Positions 14,607 to 23,463 of a DNA stretch of 33,157 nt are shown here, piece after piece. Numbering within the stretch: position 1 is the first letter of the stretch; each line of letters opens with the position of its first letter. Under the pieces are notes generated by a model, which was not told where the DNA came from, made no database searches, and saw only the letters and a list, made by a program, of their open reading frames with translations. A program made the position numbers and the translations under genes. Origin of the DNA: UBA1195 sp045598025 (GTDB taxonomy: Bacteria; Bacteroidota; Bacteroidia; Bacteroidales; WCHB1-69); the NCBI GenBank assembly GCA_045598025.1, contig JAZLLH010000035.1, positions 1-33,157 of the forward strand. Reading direction: 5' to 3'.

Positions 14607-15810
14607 GATTTTCCTCCTTCTGATACGTATGTTTTTTTTTGCTTTTTGCTTTACTGATGTTCAACAATAAACCAAGAGCCGTACAGGTCGTCAGTATGGA
14701 GACATTTCCCCAGCTGACCAAAGGCAGCGCCTGGCCCGTATTCGGAGCCACACCCACACACACACTGATATGCAACAGCGCCTGAAAAGTAATCCAGACT
14801 CCTATGCCGCAAGCCAGGTAGATACCGAAAGCATCGCTGAGTCTCCGTACAATCAGCAGTACCCTGTACATCAGTACCATATAACAGAACAGCAGCAAGG
14901 CTCCGAACAAGGCTCCGTATTCCTCCACAGCAATGGAAAAAATACAGTCCGTATAACTTTGAGGCATACTGCTGTATATGGAATTGCCAGGTCCGTTGAC
15001 CGGGAAAATGCCTCCGGTGGATACGGCACCTTCCATATGGATGTCCTGACGGATATTGTCGATATCTGCCTCACTCAAACTTTCCACATAGGTTTTGGTA
15101 TCACCCGGAGCATTGAAAAAACGCTCCACCCTGGCATGCACCGTTTCGAAACGGCTCAAGGCTCCCAAATGAAAGCCGCTGGTAGCCACCAGAATGACAA
15201 CGACGGACAGACCGATACCGACGGTGATAAACCAGGTGGATTTTTTCAAATCGGAAATAAACAGCAAGGTGAATGCTACAAACAGCAGAATCAGACTGGT
15301 AGACACATTCTGCGTCATCAGCAGCAAAGCGAACACGAACAATATGGCCAGAAAAGGAAAGTAACCGTGTTTCAGGTCGTTGATGCGTTCTCCCATATGA
15401 GCCAACTCATTTGCCATAAACACTATGACAAGCAGCACTACTATATAGAACGTCTGGATCTGATGTCCGAAAATGGAAATGGAGCGGCGGACATCTTCTG
15501 ACGGATGACCGACAAACAAGGTACACAACAGGATAATGAATGCCACGAGCAGACAAAGACGGGAATACGGAGCTACCTTCCGATAATCCACATATTGGAC
15601 CACGAAGGCAACAAGCCATCCCAGCAACAGGTAGAATCCGTGACTGCTGATATATGGCATGAGATTGTGCCTCTCGGTCGGACCCAACAAATCATTGGAT
15701 GCGGCACTGTATATCAGCACCATAGAGCAAAGGCTCAAGAAAATCAACAAGATCCAAATGACCTTGTCGCCTTCCATTTTTTGAAAGAAATCCTTGATCT
15801 TCGTTTTCAT
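14599..15810 (-). CDS. ftsW: Septal peptidoglycan polymerase FtsW (SEDS family)
   Basis: The 403-residue polytopic protein has about ten membrane helices. SEDS features include NDLLGPTERHNLMPYISSHGF near the N-terminus and the large periplasmic loop with PVNGPGNSIYSSMPQSYTD, followed by CIFSIAVEEYG. The Asp in SYTD corresponds to the essential polymerase residue of the family. The C-terminus has PLVSWGN(V)S. FtsW polymerises lipid II together with FtsI. The C-terminal tail is basic (SKAKSKKKHTYQKEE). It begins 3 bases after the stop of the murD remnant, so translation may be coupled to it. Confidence 0.95.
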   Translation of the reverse strand: MKTKIKDFFQKMEGDKVIWILLIFLSLCSMVLIYSAASNDLLGPTERHNLMPYISSHGFYLLLGWLVAFVVQYVDYRKVAPYSRLCLLVAFIILLCTLFVGHPSEDVRRSISIFGHQIQTFYIVVLLVIVFMANELAHMGERINDLKHGYFPFLAILFVFALLLMTQNVSTSLILLFVAFTLLFISDLKKSTWFITVGIGLSVVVILVATSGFHLGALSRFETVHARVERFFNAPGDTKTYVESLSEADIDNIRQDIHMEGAVSTGGIFPVNGPGNSIYSSMPQSYTDCIFSIAVEEYGALFGALLLFCYMVLMYRVLLIVRRLSDAFGIYLACGIGVWITFQALLHISVCVGVAPNTGQALPLVSWGNVSILTTCTALGLLLNISKAKSKKKHTYQKEENHE

Positions 15811-15813
15811 AAA

Positions 15814-16359
15814 CTATAACTCCGAAATAGCGTTCCTGAACAATTCGCTTCTGGTTCCGCGACCTGTCTCCTCATCACTCCGACAGGCAGATGAAAGCAG
15901 TACGACATCTTCCCTGTCCGCGGAATAATAGGCCGCCTTGACAGCGTGCTCCATATTTTCACACTCATAAATGGTATCAATATAGGGTCCGAATACCTGC
16001 TTCAAACGGGTGTTGTCCCGACCAATGCAAACCATGGCCTTCACCTTTTCCACCACCAGTTGCAATACATCGGTGTAATTGACCTCCGAATCATCGCCAC
16101 CGGTAATCCACAAAATGGGATGCTGAATTTTTTCCAAGGTGTAATAAAGGGAATGTATGTCTTGGGAATGACTGTCGTCAATGAAGGTGACTCCACCGAA
16201 ACGGCGCACTTCCTCCAAACGGCCGGTCTGTTGCACAGGAGTCTGTAACAAGCTCTGCAATTGTTTATTGCGGGCATTAACCAATTGATCTTCGAAAAAA
16301 TTGACGTGAGAGTATGTCGTCATTTTTACGGTTTCTTTTAAAATCACTCGTTTTTTCAT
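15814..16359 (-). CDS. MurD remnant: C-terminal Mur-ligase domain only, catalytic residues altered
   Basis: This 181-residue frame fills the murD position between mraY and ftsW. Full-length MurD is about 440-450 residues. The first residues, MKKRVIL, look like a normal MurD start, but the glycine-rich UDP-binding domain and the ATPase domain are absent. From about residue 18 on it aligns with the end of the central domain and the C-terminal domain: GRLEEV, GGVTFIDDSHSQD (family: NDSKATN), ILWITGGDDSEVNY, VKAMVCIGRDNTRLK, MEHAVKAAY and VVLLSSACRS (family: LLSPACAS). Lys, Thr and Asn of DSKATN are replaced by His64, Gln66 and Asp67, and the FKNYxxRG segment is replaced by DEETGRG. It cannot be a MurD enzyme. 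It is 10 bases from mraY and 3 from ftsW. It may be a pseudogene caught early, or a retained domain with a new structural role. Confidence 0.85.
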   Translation of the reverse strand: MKKRVILKETVKMTTYSHVNFFEDQLVNARNKQLQSLLQTPVQQTGRLEEVRRFGGVTFIDDSHSQDIHSLYYTLEKIQHPILWITGGDDSEVNYTDVLQLVVEKVKAMVCIGRDNTRLKQVFGPYIDTIYECENMEHAVKAAYYSADREDVVLLSSACRSDEETGRGTRSELFRNAISEL

Positions 16360-16369
16360 ATCCCCAATT

Positions 16370-17653
16370 TTAGCGTAACTTCAATGTGACGACCGTCAAA
16401 ACGGCCAACAAAATCCCTATAATCACGAAACGCTGTACGATTTTCGCCTCGTGAAATCCTTTTTTCTGATAATGATGATGGATGGGAGTCATCAGGAAAG
16501 GACGTTTCTCCACCGGAACCATCTGACCGGCGGGAAGTCTGTATTTCCGTCTGTACCATTTGCAATAAGCGCTCTGTATAATCACCGTCAGACTCTCTAC
16601 CAGATAAATGCCGCACAATACAGGCAGAAGCAATTCTTTGCGGATGATGATGGCAAATACCGCAATAATTCCTCCTATAGCCAAAGAACCGGTATCCCCC
16701 ATGAATACTTGAGCCGGAAAACAATTCCACCAGTAGAATCCCAAACAGGCGCCCACCATAGCTCCGGTAAAAATCATCAACTCTCCGGTATCCGGTATAT
16801 ACATAATGTTCAAATAATCGGCAAAAATGGTGTTGCCGGATACATAAGCCAGAATACCCAGTGCCACCACAATGATGGCGGCAGTGGAAATGGCCAGTCC
16901 ATCCAGGCCATCGGTCAGATTCGCGCCATTGCTGACGGCACAGATGATAAAGATAATAATGGGAAGATAGACCAACCAGGCCCATTTTTCATATCCTTCA
17001 CCCAACCAGGACAACAGGCGGGAATAATCGAACTCGTTGTTTTTTACGAAAGGTATGGTCGTCTTGGTGGACTTTTTCGCTTCCACACAATGGTAGGCGC
17101 TGCTTCCCTGTACGGCGTCATTTTCAACTTGAAATACGGATTCCGTACTGACGTAATTTTCTGCTCCGCACTTTTCCTTGATAACCACATCCGGATGAAA
17201 GAACATCACCAGAGCGACCACAAGACCCAGTATACATTGCCCGAGCAATTTGCCTTTGGAGGAAAGTCCGGCCTTGTTTTTCTTGAAAACCTTGATATAG
17301 TCATCCACAAAACCCAGCAGTCCCAACCATACCGTGGTGAAAATCATCAGCAGGATGTAAATATTGTCCAGACGGTTGAACAGAAGCACCGAAATCAGCA
17401 GGCTCAACAATATGATGATGCCTCCCATGGTGGGGGTTCCCTTCTTTTCCATCTGCCCGGCCAAACCCAGATTTCGGATATCTTCACCTATCTGTTTCTT
17501 ACGCAGAAAGGCTATCACATACTTGCCGATAATCATGGAAAGGAACAGCGAAAGCACCGCTGCCATCGCCATCCGGAAGGAAATGTAACGGAACACTCCC
17601 GCTCCAGGCATATCGAATTTGGTATCCAACCAATTGAAAAGCGTATACAGCAT
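16370..17653 (-). CDS. mraY: Phospho-MurNAc-pentapeptide transferase
   Basis: The 427-residue polytopic enzyme transfers phospho-MurNAc-pentapeptide to undecaprenyl phosphate, giving lipid I. Motifs are KKGTPTMGGIIIL and FVDDYIKVFKKNKAGLS in the first half, NGANLTDGLDGLA and MGDTGSLAIGG around the active site, and HHHYQKKGFHE near the C-terminus. Between helices there is a 70-residue hydrophilic insertion (about HPDVVIKEKCGAENY to SWLGEGYEKW), which explains the extra length over E. coli MraY and is usual in Bacteroidota. It lies 9 bases after murE. Confidence 0.97.
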   Translation of the reverse strand: MLYTLFNWLDTKFDMPGAGVFRYISFRMAMAAVLSLFLSMIIGKYVIAFLRKKQIGEDIRNLGLAGQMEKKGTPTMGGIIILLSLLISVLLFNRLDNIYILLMIFTTVWLGLLGFVDDYIKVFKKNKAGLSSKGKLLGQCILGLVVALVMFFHPDVVIKEKCGAENYVSTESVFQVENDAVQGSSAYHCVEAKKSTKTTIPFVKNNEFDYSRLLSWLGEGYEKWAWLVYLPIIIFIICAVSNGANLTDGLDGLAISTAAIIVVALGILAYVSGNTIFADYLNIMYIPDTGELMIFTGAMVGACLGFYWWNCFPAQVFMGDTGSLAIGGIIAVFAIIIRKELLLPVLCGIYLVESLTVIIQSAYCKWYRRKYRLPAGQMVPVEKRPFLMTPIHHHYQKKGFHEAKIVQRFVIIGILLAVLTVVTLKLR

Positions 17654-17662
17654 AATCTATCT

Positions 17663-19120
17663 TTATTTACATAAATATTTTTTCACTTCTTCCACATCAT
17701 CAAAGTGATGCTTCACTCCCTTGACATCCTGGTATTTTTCATGCCCTTTGCCGGCAATCAGAATGATATCGCCCTCCCGGGCCATCGTGGCGGCAACCTT
17801 GATAGCCTGATGTCTGTCCTCAATGACCAGATAGGTACTTTCGTCCTTACCTGACAGACCGGCACACATATCGTTCAGTATATCCATAGGTTCCTCATAG
17901 CGCGGATTGTCAGACGTCAGAATCAGCAAATCGCTTTTTTCGTAAGCAATCTGCGCCATCTCAGGCCGTTTCGTTTTATCCCGATTGCCTCCGCAACCGA
18001 CCACTGTGAGTATCCGCTGATCGGCGCAACGGATTTTACGAATGGTATTCAGCACATTGTCCAATGCATCCGGCGTATGGGCATAGTCAACAACGGCGGT
18101 TACATGATGATTGCCTGAAATACAGGCAAAACGTCCTTCTGCTGCTTCCTGTGCGCTCAGATTTCGCAGCACTTCGTCCTTATCTTTGCCCAGCAAACGT
18201 GCTACACCATAGATTGCCAACAGATTATAGGCGTTGAAATCTCCGGTCAGACGGGTCCAGACTTCTGTTCCATCCATTTCCAGCAGCATTCCGTCCATGT
18301 GATATTCGAGAATGCGGGCTTTGAAATCCACATTCCCGCTTTTCAATCCGTAGGAATGACACTGTGCAGACGTATTCTGAAGCATGACCGCCCCATTGGC
18401 ATCATCCGCATTGGTCAGGGCGAATGCCGTTTTCGGCAAATGATCGAAAAAGCATTTTTTGGCCCGAATATATTCCTGGAAAGTTTTATGGTAATCCAAA
18501 TGATCGTGAGTGATATTGCTGAAAATACCTCCTTCAAAATGCAGGGCATCGATGCGATGCTGCACTATGGAATGGGAACTGACCTCCATGAAACAATACT
18601 CGCAACCGGCATCGACCATTTCACGCAGTAAGGCATGGATATGCACGGCATCGGGAGTGGTATGGGTGGAAGGTATCACCTTGCCGGCAATCCGGTTTTC
18701 AATCGTACTCAACAGTCCGCACACATGTCCCATGAAAGAAAACAGACGGTACAGCAATGTAACCGTAGTCGTCTTTCCGTTGGTTCCTGTAATGCCGACC
18801 AGCTTCAATTGGGTGGAAGGATGGCCGTAAAATGCATCGGCCAAACGGGCCAATGCCGCAGAAGCATTTTCCACCTGAATGTAACACACCTTGTCCGAAA
18901 TCTCTTCGGGCATGGTTTCCAATACTATGCAACATGCTCCCTGAGCCACTGCATTGGGGATGTAACTATGCCCGTCCGTCTGCGTACCGCGTTGGGCAAC
19001 GAAGAGGGACGACGGTCCCACTTCCCTGGAATCAAAACAGAGGGAGGAGACTTCCTGCATGTCGTCTCCAACGAGACGGATGAAAGGGATGGACTGTATG
19101 AGAGAATGTATCGTCATCAT
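17663..19120 (-). CDS. murE: UDP-MurNAc-L-Ala-D-Glu--meso-DAP ligase
   Basis: The 485-residue Mur ligase adds the third stem residue. The P-loop is GITGTNGKTTTVTLL, the carbamylated-Lys region is FMEVSSHSIVQHRID, and the C-terminal domain has VVDYAHTPDALDNVL. The substrate signature TSDNPRYE contains DNPR, the meso-diaminopimelate form of the motif, so the organism should have DAP-type peptidoglycan. It overlaps ftsI by 4 bases. Because this enzyme needs the D-Glu-containing dipeptide product of MurD, an active MurD must exist outside this cluster. Confidence 0.97.
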   Translation of the reverse strand: MMTIHSLIQSIPFIRLVGDDMQEVSSLCFDSREVGPSSLFVAQRGTQTDGHSYIPNAVAQGACCIVLETMPEEISDKVCYIQVENASAALARLADAFYGHPSTQLKLVGITGTNGKTTTVTLLYRLFSFMGHVCGLLSTIENRIAGKVIPSTHTTPDAVHIHALLREMVDAGCEYCFMEVSSHSIVQHRIDALHFEGGIFSNITHDHLDYHKTFQEYIRAKKCFFDHLPKTAFALTNADDANGAVMLQNTSAQCHSYGLKSGNVDFKARILEYHMDGMLLEMDGTEVWTRLTGDFNAYNLLAIYGVARLLGKDKDEVLRNLSAQEAAEGRFACISGNHHVTAVVDYAHTPDALDNVLNTIRKIRCADQRILTVVGCGGNRDKTKRPEMAQIAYEKSDLLILTSDNPRYEEPMDILNDMCAGLSGKDESTYLVIEDRHQAIKVAATMAREGDIILIAGKGHEKYQDVKGVKHHFDDVEEVKKYLCK

Positions 19121-21318
19121 TTTGATTCGTTTTTCAATACCACTTTGGCTTTTTTACCATTGAACTCGATGTCGGAAACCCGGCCAGCTCCCGACAGCTG
19201 CACCGAATAACCTTTCTTTTCCAGCAAAAATACAGCATCCTTGGCACTCGCACCGATCAGATAATGATAGAGATCCTTAGGATTCGGATGAACGACTTTC
19301 ACCAGGCTGTCCTTCCCGTTTACAGGACACACACCCACCCAGGTACCGAGTTCCGGATTCTTCATCACGTAACCCAATTGATGATATATGCGGACCAGGT
19401 CGGACGAGTAGCCCAAATGCACCGACGGGATTTTACGCCAATAGGCGTCCCTGTATTTGTAATTCTGCAAAGAAAGGTCCCGACAGACAATTTTTTCGGC
19501 AATCTCCCGACACACCGGAGCTGACACGACTCCGGCATCGGCATGGGTTCCCGATATCAGCACCAGGCAAGTGTACTTGGGATGATCACTCGGAAAATAG
19601 CCGATGAAGGAAGCATTGAAATTACTCTGATAACCGGCTCCTTTACTGTAAATTTGGGCCGTTCCTGTTTTTCCGGCTATCAAAGGACGGACCGTACTGT
19701 CATTGGCTCTTTTATAATATGCATCCTGTGCACGACGGGCCGTTCCCGATGTAACGACACCTTCCAGACATTCCCTCGTTTTCAAGAGGGTGGACATGCT
19801 GCAAATTCTGTCTTTGATGACTTCCGTATGATTGGCCACTTTTTTTCCGTCAGGATACACCACCTCTTTCACCAGATATGGACGGACGTAGCGTCCCTCG
19901 TTGGCTACGGCATTGTAAAACGACAGCATGTAAATGGGCGGAATCTTTACTGCATAACCGTGAGTGATGCTGTGATAATCAATATCGCTGGTCTTTGAAC
20001 CCATCAGCTGCGGACGAGCGGCACGTACCACTTCCAACTCGAGATTGCTGTCCAAACCCATCAGATGGATCTTCATAAAAAACTGATTCAGCAATTTATA
20101 AGCATTGTGTGTAGCTTCGTAAATACCGTCATTGTCGGAAATTTCAAAAGCTCGCTTCAAAGTGAAACGGCCTTTTTCGCAACGCACCGTATCGAGAATA
20201 TCCACTTTACGTGAATCCAGAGCGGCCATCAGGGAAATCAATTTGAAAGTGGATCCGGGTTCATAACTTTCGGTAATGGCGTGATCCGCAATATCTTTAT
20301 AACTTCCATTTACCCGTGTCAGATTGGAAATGGCCTTGATTTCACCTGTTTTCACTTCCATCAGGATGGCACAGCCCCATTGAGCCTGCAGATTTTCCAG
20401 CTGCGAACGCAACGACTGCTCCACCAGACGTTGCAGTTCCACATTGATGGTTGTGTGCACATCACAGCCGTTTTGCACCTGCATCAGCTGGTTTTCCCTC
20501 AAAGGAACCAGCACCCTGTTGACATACAGTTTTCTGAACGTCCGGCTTTCGCCTGACAGCAGGCTGTCGTAATAACCTTCCAATCCGTTGTATCTGTGCT
20601 GATCCTGCATGCTTCCTATTACAGAAGCGGCATAATCATTATACACATTGTGGTGCACATAGCGTTCGTCCACCCGGCATCCTCCATAGTAACGATGTTC
20701 GGGTTCTCCCTCTTTGCGGGTAAACAGAAAACGGATTTTATCCCAATCCGAGCGACGTACCCAACGGGACGGGACCTCGTCGACCGAAATCTTGATCAAC
20801 TCGTATTTGTTTTTGACAGAAGCTTCCAAAGCAGCCTTTTCCCGACGTCCCTCCTCATTGAGGAAATCATCTTTTTTGACTTTTATTTTCATGCTGGCTC
20901 TGTGATACCGCTGATAATAATCCACATAGGCCTGCTTGATGCGGGTTTCATAGCTCTCTCTAGACACTTTGGGCGTCAGCTGGCAGAAAATGCTGATCAG
21001 AGAATCCACCCTGGACATGAAAAAGGCGGAATCCTCTTCCGTTACGCCGACTTTGGATATTTCCCAATAAAGGTCGTAAATCGGGATGGTCGTAGACAAC
21101 AACTCTTCTTCATCGGAATAGACATTTCCCCGGAATCCCTGCTTGCTATCTGAAAAAAGCTGGAAATAGCGGTCTCCCACCGTCACCGTATCCTTGAAAT
21201 CGCCCCGGTACGCATCTCCTTTTCGTATAACCAGGGAAAACATATGGACTATAATATAGACGGACCATCCCAACAGACAGGCATAAACCCAGATGTAGCG
21301 ATTGGAAAAACGGTTCAT
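19117..21318 (-). CDS. ftsI: Septal transpeptidase FtsI (PBP3) with a C-terminal PASTA domain
   Basis: The 733-residue class B penicillin-binding protein has one N-terminal membrane helix (YIWVYACLLGWSVYIIVHMF) and a long pedestal domain. The transpeptidase domain has SxxK as STFK with the active Ser near residue 356, SxN as SDN, and KTGT near residue 550. The last ~65 residues form a PASTA domain (LVKVVHPNPKDLYHYLIGASAKDAVFLLEKKGYSVQ... in outline), common in Bacteroidota FtsI. It cross-links septal peptidoglycan in partnership with FtsW. It overlaps ftsL by 4 bases and murE by 4 bases. Confidence 0.95.
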   Translation of the reverse strand: MNRFSNRYIWVYACLLGWSVYIIVHMFSLVIRKGDAYRGDFKDTVTVGDRYFQLFSDSKQGFRGNVYSDEEELLSTTIPIYDLYWEISKVGVTEEDSAFFMSRVDSLISIFCQLTPKVSRESYETRIKQAYVDYYQRYHRASMKIKVKKDDFLNEEGRREKAALEASVKNKYELIKISVDEVPSRWVRRSDWDKIRFLFTRKEGEPEHRYYGGCRVDERYVHHNVYNDYAASVIGSMQDQHRYNGLEGYYDSLLSGESRTFRKLYVNRVLVPLRENQLMQVQNGCDVHTTINVELQRLVEQSLRSQLENLQAQWGCAILMEVKTGEIKAISNLTRVNGSYKDIADHAITESYEPGSTFKLISLMAALDSRKVDILDTVRCEKGRFTLKRAFEISDNDGIYEATHNAYKLLNQFFMKIHLMGLDSNLELEVVRAARPQLMGSKTSDIDYHSITHGYAVKIPPIYMLSFYNAVANEGRYVRPYLVKEVVYPDGKKVANHTEVIKDRICSMSTLLKTRECLEGVVTSGTARRAQDAYYKRANDSTVRPLIAGKTGTAQIYSKGAGYQSNFNASFIGYFPSDHPKYTCLVLISGTHADAGVVSAPVCREIAEKIVCRDLSLQNYKYRDAYWRKIPSVHLGYSSDLVRIYHQLGYVMKNPELGTWVGVCPVNGKDSLVKVVHPNPKDLYHYLIGASAKDAVFLLEKKGYSVQLSGAGRVSDIEFNGKKAKVVLKNESK

Positions 21319-21761
21319 TTCACGACCTCCTTTCTCTGGGTTTCTATGGTATACACTATGCTGCTGTCATCCACAAAGCCCTTTTCCCGGAACACTTCCA
21401 ACAAAGCCTCCTGCCGGGAACTGTCCACATAGAGCATTTCCCTCTGGTCCATCAGTTGTATGTATTTGTCATTAAGTTCAATTCTTTCCTTATCCAGCAA
21501 CTCCAACTGCTTTTGGTACGATCTTGTCAACAAGTGCTGGTAGATGCAGAATACCACCATTGCCGTCAGCATCAGTATGAACAGCCAGTTTTTCCGAAGG
21601 TTCAGATTCTTCAGATAATCGGCACCCAGCACATTCCGGAACCAACGCCGGATTCCTTTTGCCTTTCGGCCGATATCCGATGTGCCCGCCGTTCCGGTCC
21701 GAGGACGTTCGGGTTCCACCTGCGGTTTGGGCTTCAGTGAGGGATTTATTCTGTTCGACAT
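21315..21761 (-). CDS. ftsL: FtsL-like division protein
   Basis: The 148-residue bitopic protein has a basic, proline-rich cytoplasmic N-terminus of about 60 residues, one membrane helix (WLFILMLTAMVVFCIYQHLL) and a periplasmic coiled coil (RSYQKQLELLDKERIELNDKY onward). This matches the FtsL/DivIC pattern. FtsL proteins are too divergent for motif-based proof; the position between rsmH and ftsI is the main support. It overlaps rsmH by 16 bases and ftsI by 4. Confidence 0.85.
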   Translation of the reverse strand: MSNRINPSLKPKPQVEPERPRTGTAGTSDIGRKAKGIRRWFRNVLGADYLKNLNLRKNWLFILMLTAMVVFCIYQHLLTRSYQKQLELLDKERIELNDKYIQLMDQREMLYVDSSRQEALLEVFREKGFVDDSSIVYTIETQRKEVVK

Positions 21762-22666
21762 GGCTCTATCTTTTCACATATTCTTAATTTGGCACTCCTG
21801 CTGCGGGAATTCCTTTCAATTTCCGCTTCGTCCGGGACCACCGCCTTCCGGGTAATCAAGCGGAAAGGGACCAGTTCGTTTCCATAAAAATCCTTATTCA
21901 CCTTTCCTTCTGTATTGCCGCTGCGCATGAATTGCTTCACCATACGGTCCTCCAGTGAATGGTATGAAATCACGACCAGTCTTCCCTTCGGATTCAGCAG
22001 TTCTACCGACTGCTGCAACAAAGCCTCCAGGGCTTCCATTTCCCGGTTGACCTCTATTCTCAAAGCCTGATAAACCTGCGCCAGATAACGGTTCTCCTTC
22101 TGTTTGGATACACATTGCGAAACCACGGATTTCAATTGCCCTGTACGGATAAAAGGCTCTTCCTTTCGGGCTTTCACAATCAGAGCGGCCAAACGGCGGG
22201 CATTGAACACCTCTCCATAACGGTAAAACAGATCGGCTAAGGCCTCTTCGGAATAGGAGGAAAGCACTTCGGCGGCCGTCAGCGTTTTCTGCTGGTCCAT
22301 GCGCATATCCAAAGGTCCGTCGAAACGGGTGCTGAATCCGCGCTCCGCTTCGTCAAACTGATGGGAAGAAACACCCAGATCCGCCAGTATGCCATCCACT
22401 TTTTCCACATCGTGGTATTTCAAAAAATTCCGGATATACCTGAAATTGGCAGGCACGAATGTCCAGCGGGAATCCTCTATCCGATTGGCTTGTGCATCCT
22501 TGTCCTGATCAAAAGAAAAAAGACGGCCTTCTGCTGACAGATGTTGCAAAATGCAGCGGGAACTTTGTCCGGATCCGAAGGTAACATCGACATACACTCC
22601 GTCCTCCCGGATGTTCAAGCCCTCCACACTCTGCTGAAGCAGCACAGGATCATGATAAGCCGTCAT
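21746..22666 (-). CDS. rsmH: 16S rRNA (cytosine(1402)-N(4))-methyltransferase
   Basis: The 306-residue S-adenosylmethionine-dependent enzyme (also mraW) methylates C1402 of 16S rRNA. The opening YHDPVLLQQSVEGLNI, the SAM-binding VDVTFGSGQSSRCIL, ILADLGVSSHQFDEAERGFS, and VVISYHSLEDRMVKQFM are family landmarks. It overlaps mraZ by 17 bases and ftsL by 16, so the three are almost certainly co-translated. Confidence 0.96.
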   Translation of the reverse strand: MTAYHDPVLLQQSVEGLNIREDGVYVDVTFGSGQSSRCILQHLSAEGRLFSFDQDKDAQANRIEDSRWTFVPANFRYIRNFLKYHDVEKVDGILADLGVSSHQFDEAERGFSTRFDGPLDMRMDQQKTLTAAEVLSSYSEEALADLFYRYGEVFNARRLAALIVKARKEEPFIRTGQLKSVVSQCVSKQKENRYLAQVYQALRIEVNREMEALEALLQQSVELLNPKGRLVVISYHSLEDRMVKQFMRSGNTEGKVNKDFYGNELVPFRLITRKAVVPDEAEIERNSRSRSAKLRICEKIEPCRTE

Positions 22667-23129
22667 AGAAACTCCCTCCTCCGAATATCTGATTGGCGAC
22701 CTCGTTCAAAGCTTCGGTATCATTTTCCGAAAATTCCTGTAAGGAGGCTTCGTACAAAATCGGATTCCACAATTCAATAAAGGCTGGCGTACTGACCACC
22801 AGTATGTCCTTTTCCAAGGAAGCATACTGTGCCAACGGCTTGGGAACCAGCATGCGGTTTTTGGCATCCAGACGAACCTCCGTCGCACTGCCCATGAAAT
22901 AGCGATAGGCCTTGCGCATGGCCGGCTGGAACACGTTGACCTTACTCAATCTTTCCCTATAGACTTGCCACACATCCATAGGATACAGCGTGACACATTT
23001 TTCCGTACTCCGATTCATTACGAAACGTCCCTCCGCTTTCGGACTGACTTCACGCAATAAAGCCACCGGAAACTGAAACCTTCCGCTGCTGTCTATGGAA
23101 CTCGCAAATGTGCCTTCTACTGTCAACAT
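22650..23129 (-). CDS. mraZ: Transcriptional regulator MraZ
   Basis: The 159-residue protein has two SpoVT/AbrB-like repeats: FASSIDSSGRFQFPVALL near the N-terminus and TEVRLDAKNRMLVPKPL at about residues 80-97. MraZ binds repeated TGGG boxes upstream of its own gene and regulates dcw expression. Matching repeats lie 27-70 bases upstream of this start. It is the first gene of the dcw cluster. Confidence 0.95.
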   Translation of the reverse strand: MLTVEGTFASSIDSSGRFQFPVALLREVSPKAEGRFVMNRSTEKCVTLYPMDVWQVYRERLSKVNVFQPAMRKAYRYFMGSATEVRLDAKNRMLVPKPLAQYASLEKDILVVSTPAFIELWNPILYEASLQEFSENDTEALNEVANQIFGGGSFYDGLS

Positions 23130-23155
23130 TTTTTTTCTTTCTTATGACCTTTCTG

Positions 23156-23199
23156 CCCCAAAATGGAACATTTTTCCCATTTTTCCCCAAATTTCCCCT
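23156..23199 (-). promoter_or_regulatory. MraZ-box cluster (tandem TGGG repeats)
   Basis: On the minus strand the bases read (C)AGGGG, TTGGGG, ATGGG and, further down, TTGGGG. The G-runs end at 23195, 23185, 23176 and 23156, close to a 10-base period with one slot missing near 23166. MraZ is known to bind direct TGGGN repeats with about one helical turn spacing. The cluster starts 27 bases before the mraZ ATG, fitting autoregulation of the whole dcw cluster. Confidence 0.7.
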
Positions 23200-23333
23200 G
23201 TTTTTAAACCGCTCTTTTTTGATAGTTATTTCTGTAAATAATTATCTATAAATGATTTAAGGAAGAACGCACCGGAAAACCAAAGCAGATTGGTCTTTGA
23301 TGCAAAGAAAAACAAAAAACAAATTCAAACAAC

Positions 23334-23369
23334 AAAAAAGGTGATTTTTTTTTGCATTTTTTTAATCAC
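23334..23369 (-). terminator. Terminator-like hairpin upstream of the dcw promoter region
   Basis: On the minus strand GTGATT and AATCAC form a 6-bp stem closed by a 17-base A-rich loop and followed by C then six T. The stem is weak but the placement, 95 bases after the surface-protein gene, suits the end of the ddl/surface-protein transcript. Confidence 0.4.
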
Positions 23370-23436
23370 TTAATTTACAGCAATATGCGAAAACACTCAT
23401 CCTTCTTTATTCTCCAAAAGGCGGTGAATAAACCCG

Positions 23437-23457
23437 CACATTCCACAGCGGAATGTG
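23437..23457 (-). terminator. Hairpin directly after the surface-protein stop codon
   Basis: CACATTCC (23437-23444) and GGAATGTG (23450-23457) form a perfect 8-bp stem with a 5-base loop, 6 bases beyond the stop. The following minus-strand tract is only moderately T-rich. It may stabilise the mRNA 3' end or terminate partially. Confidence 0.45.
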
Positions 23458-23463
23458 GATATC

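Larger units (their letters stand above)
23130..23463 (-). other. 334-base control region between the surface-protein gene and mraZ
   Basis: This AT-rich gap holds a hairpin just after the upstream gene (23437-23457), an A/T-looped terminator-like hairpin (23334-23369), and the MraZ-box cluster (23156-23199). I could not find a convincing TAnnTTTG box for mraZ on the minus strand; CTGCTTTG near 23280-23290 is the closest and fits poorly. No gene is seen. Confidence 0.6.

Noticed and set aside
23265..23310. Alternating CTTTG/CAAAG short repeats on the minus strand that could form competing hairpins upstream of mraZ
   Set aside because: Stems of 4-5 bp with no second example or conserved context; insufficient to claim a regulatory RNA.
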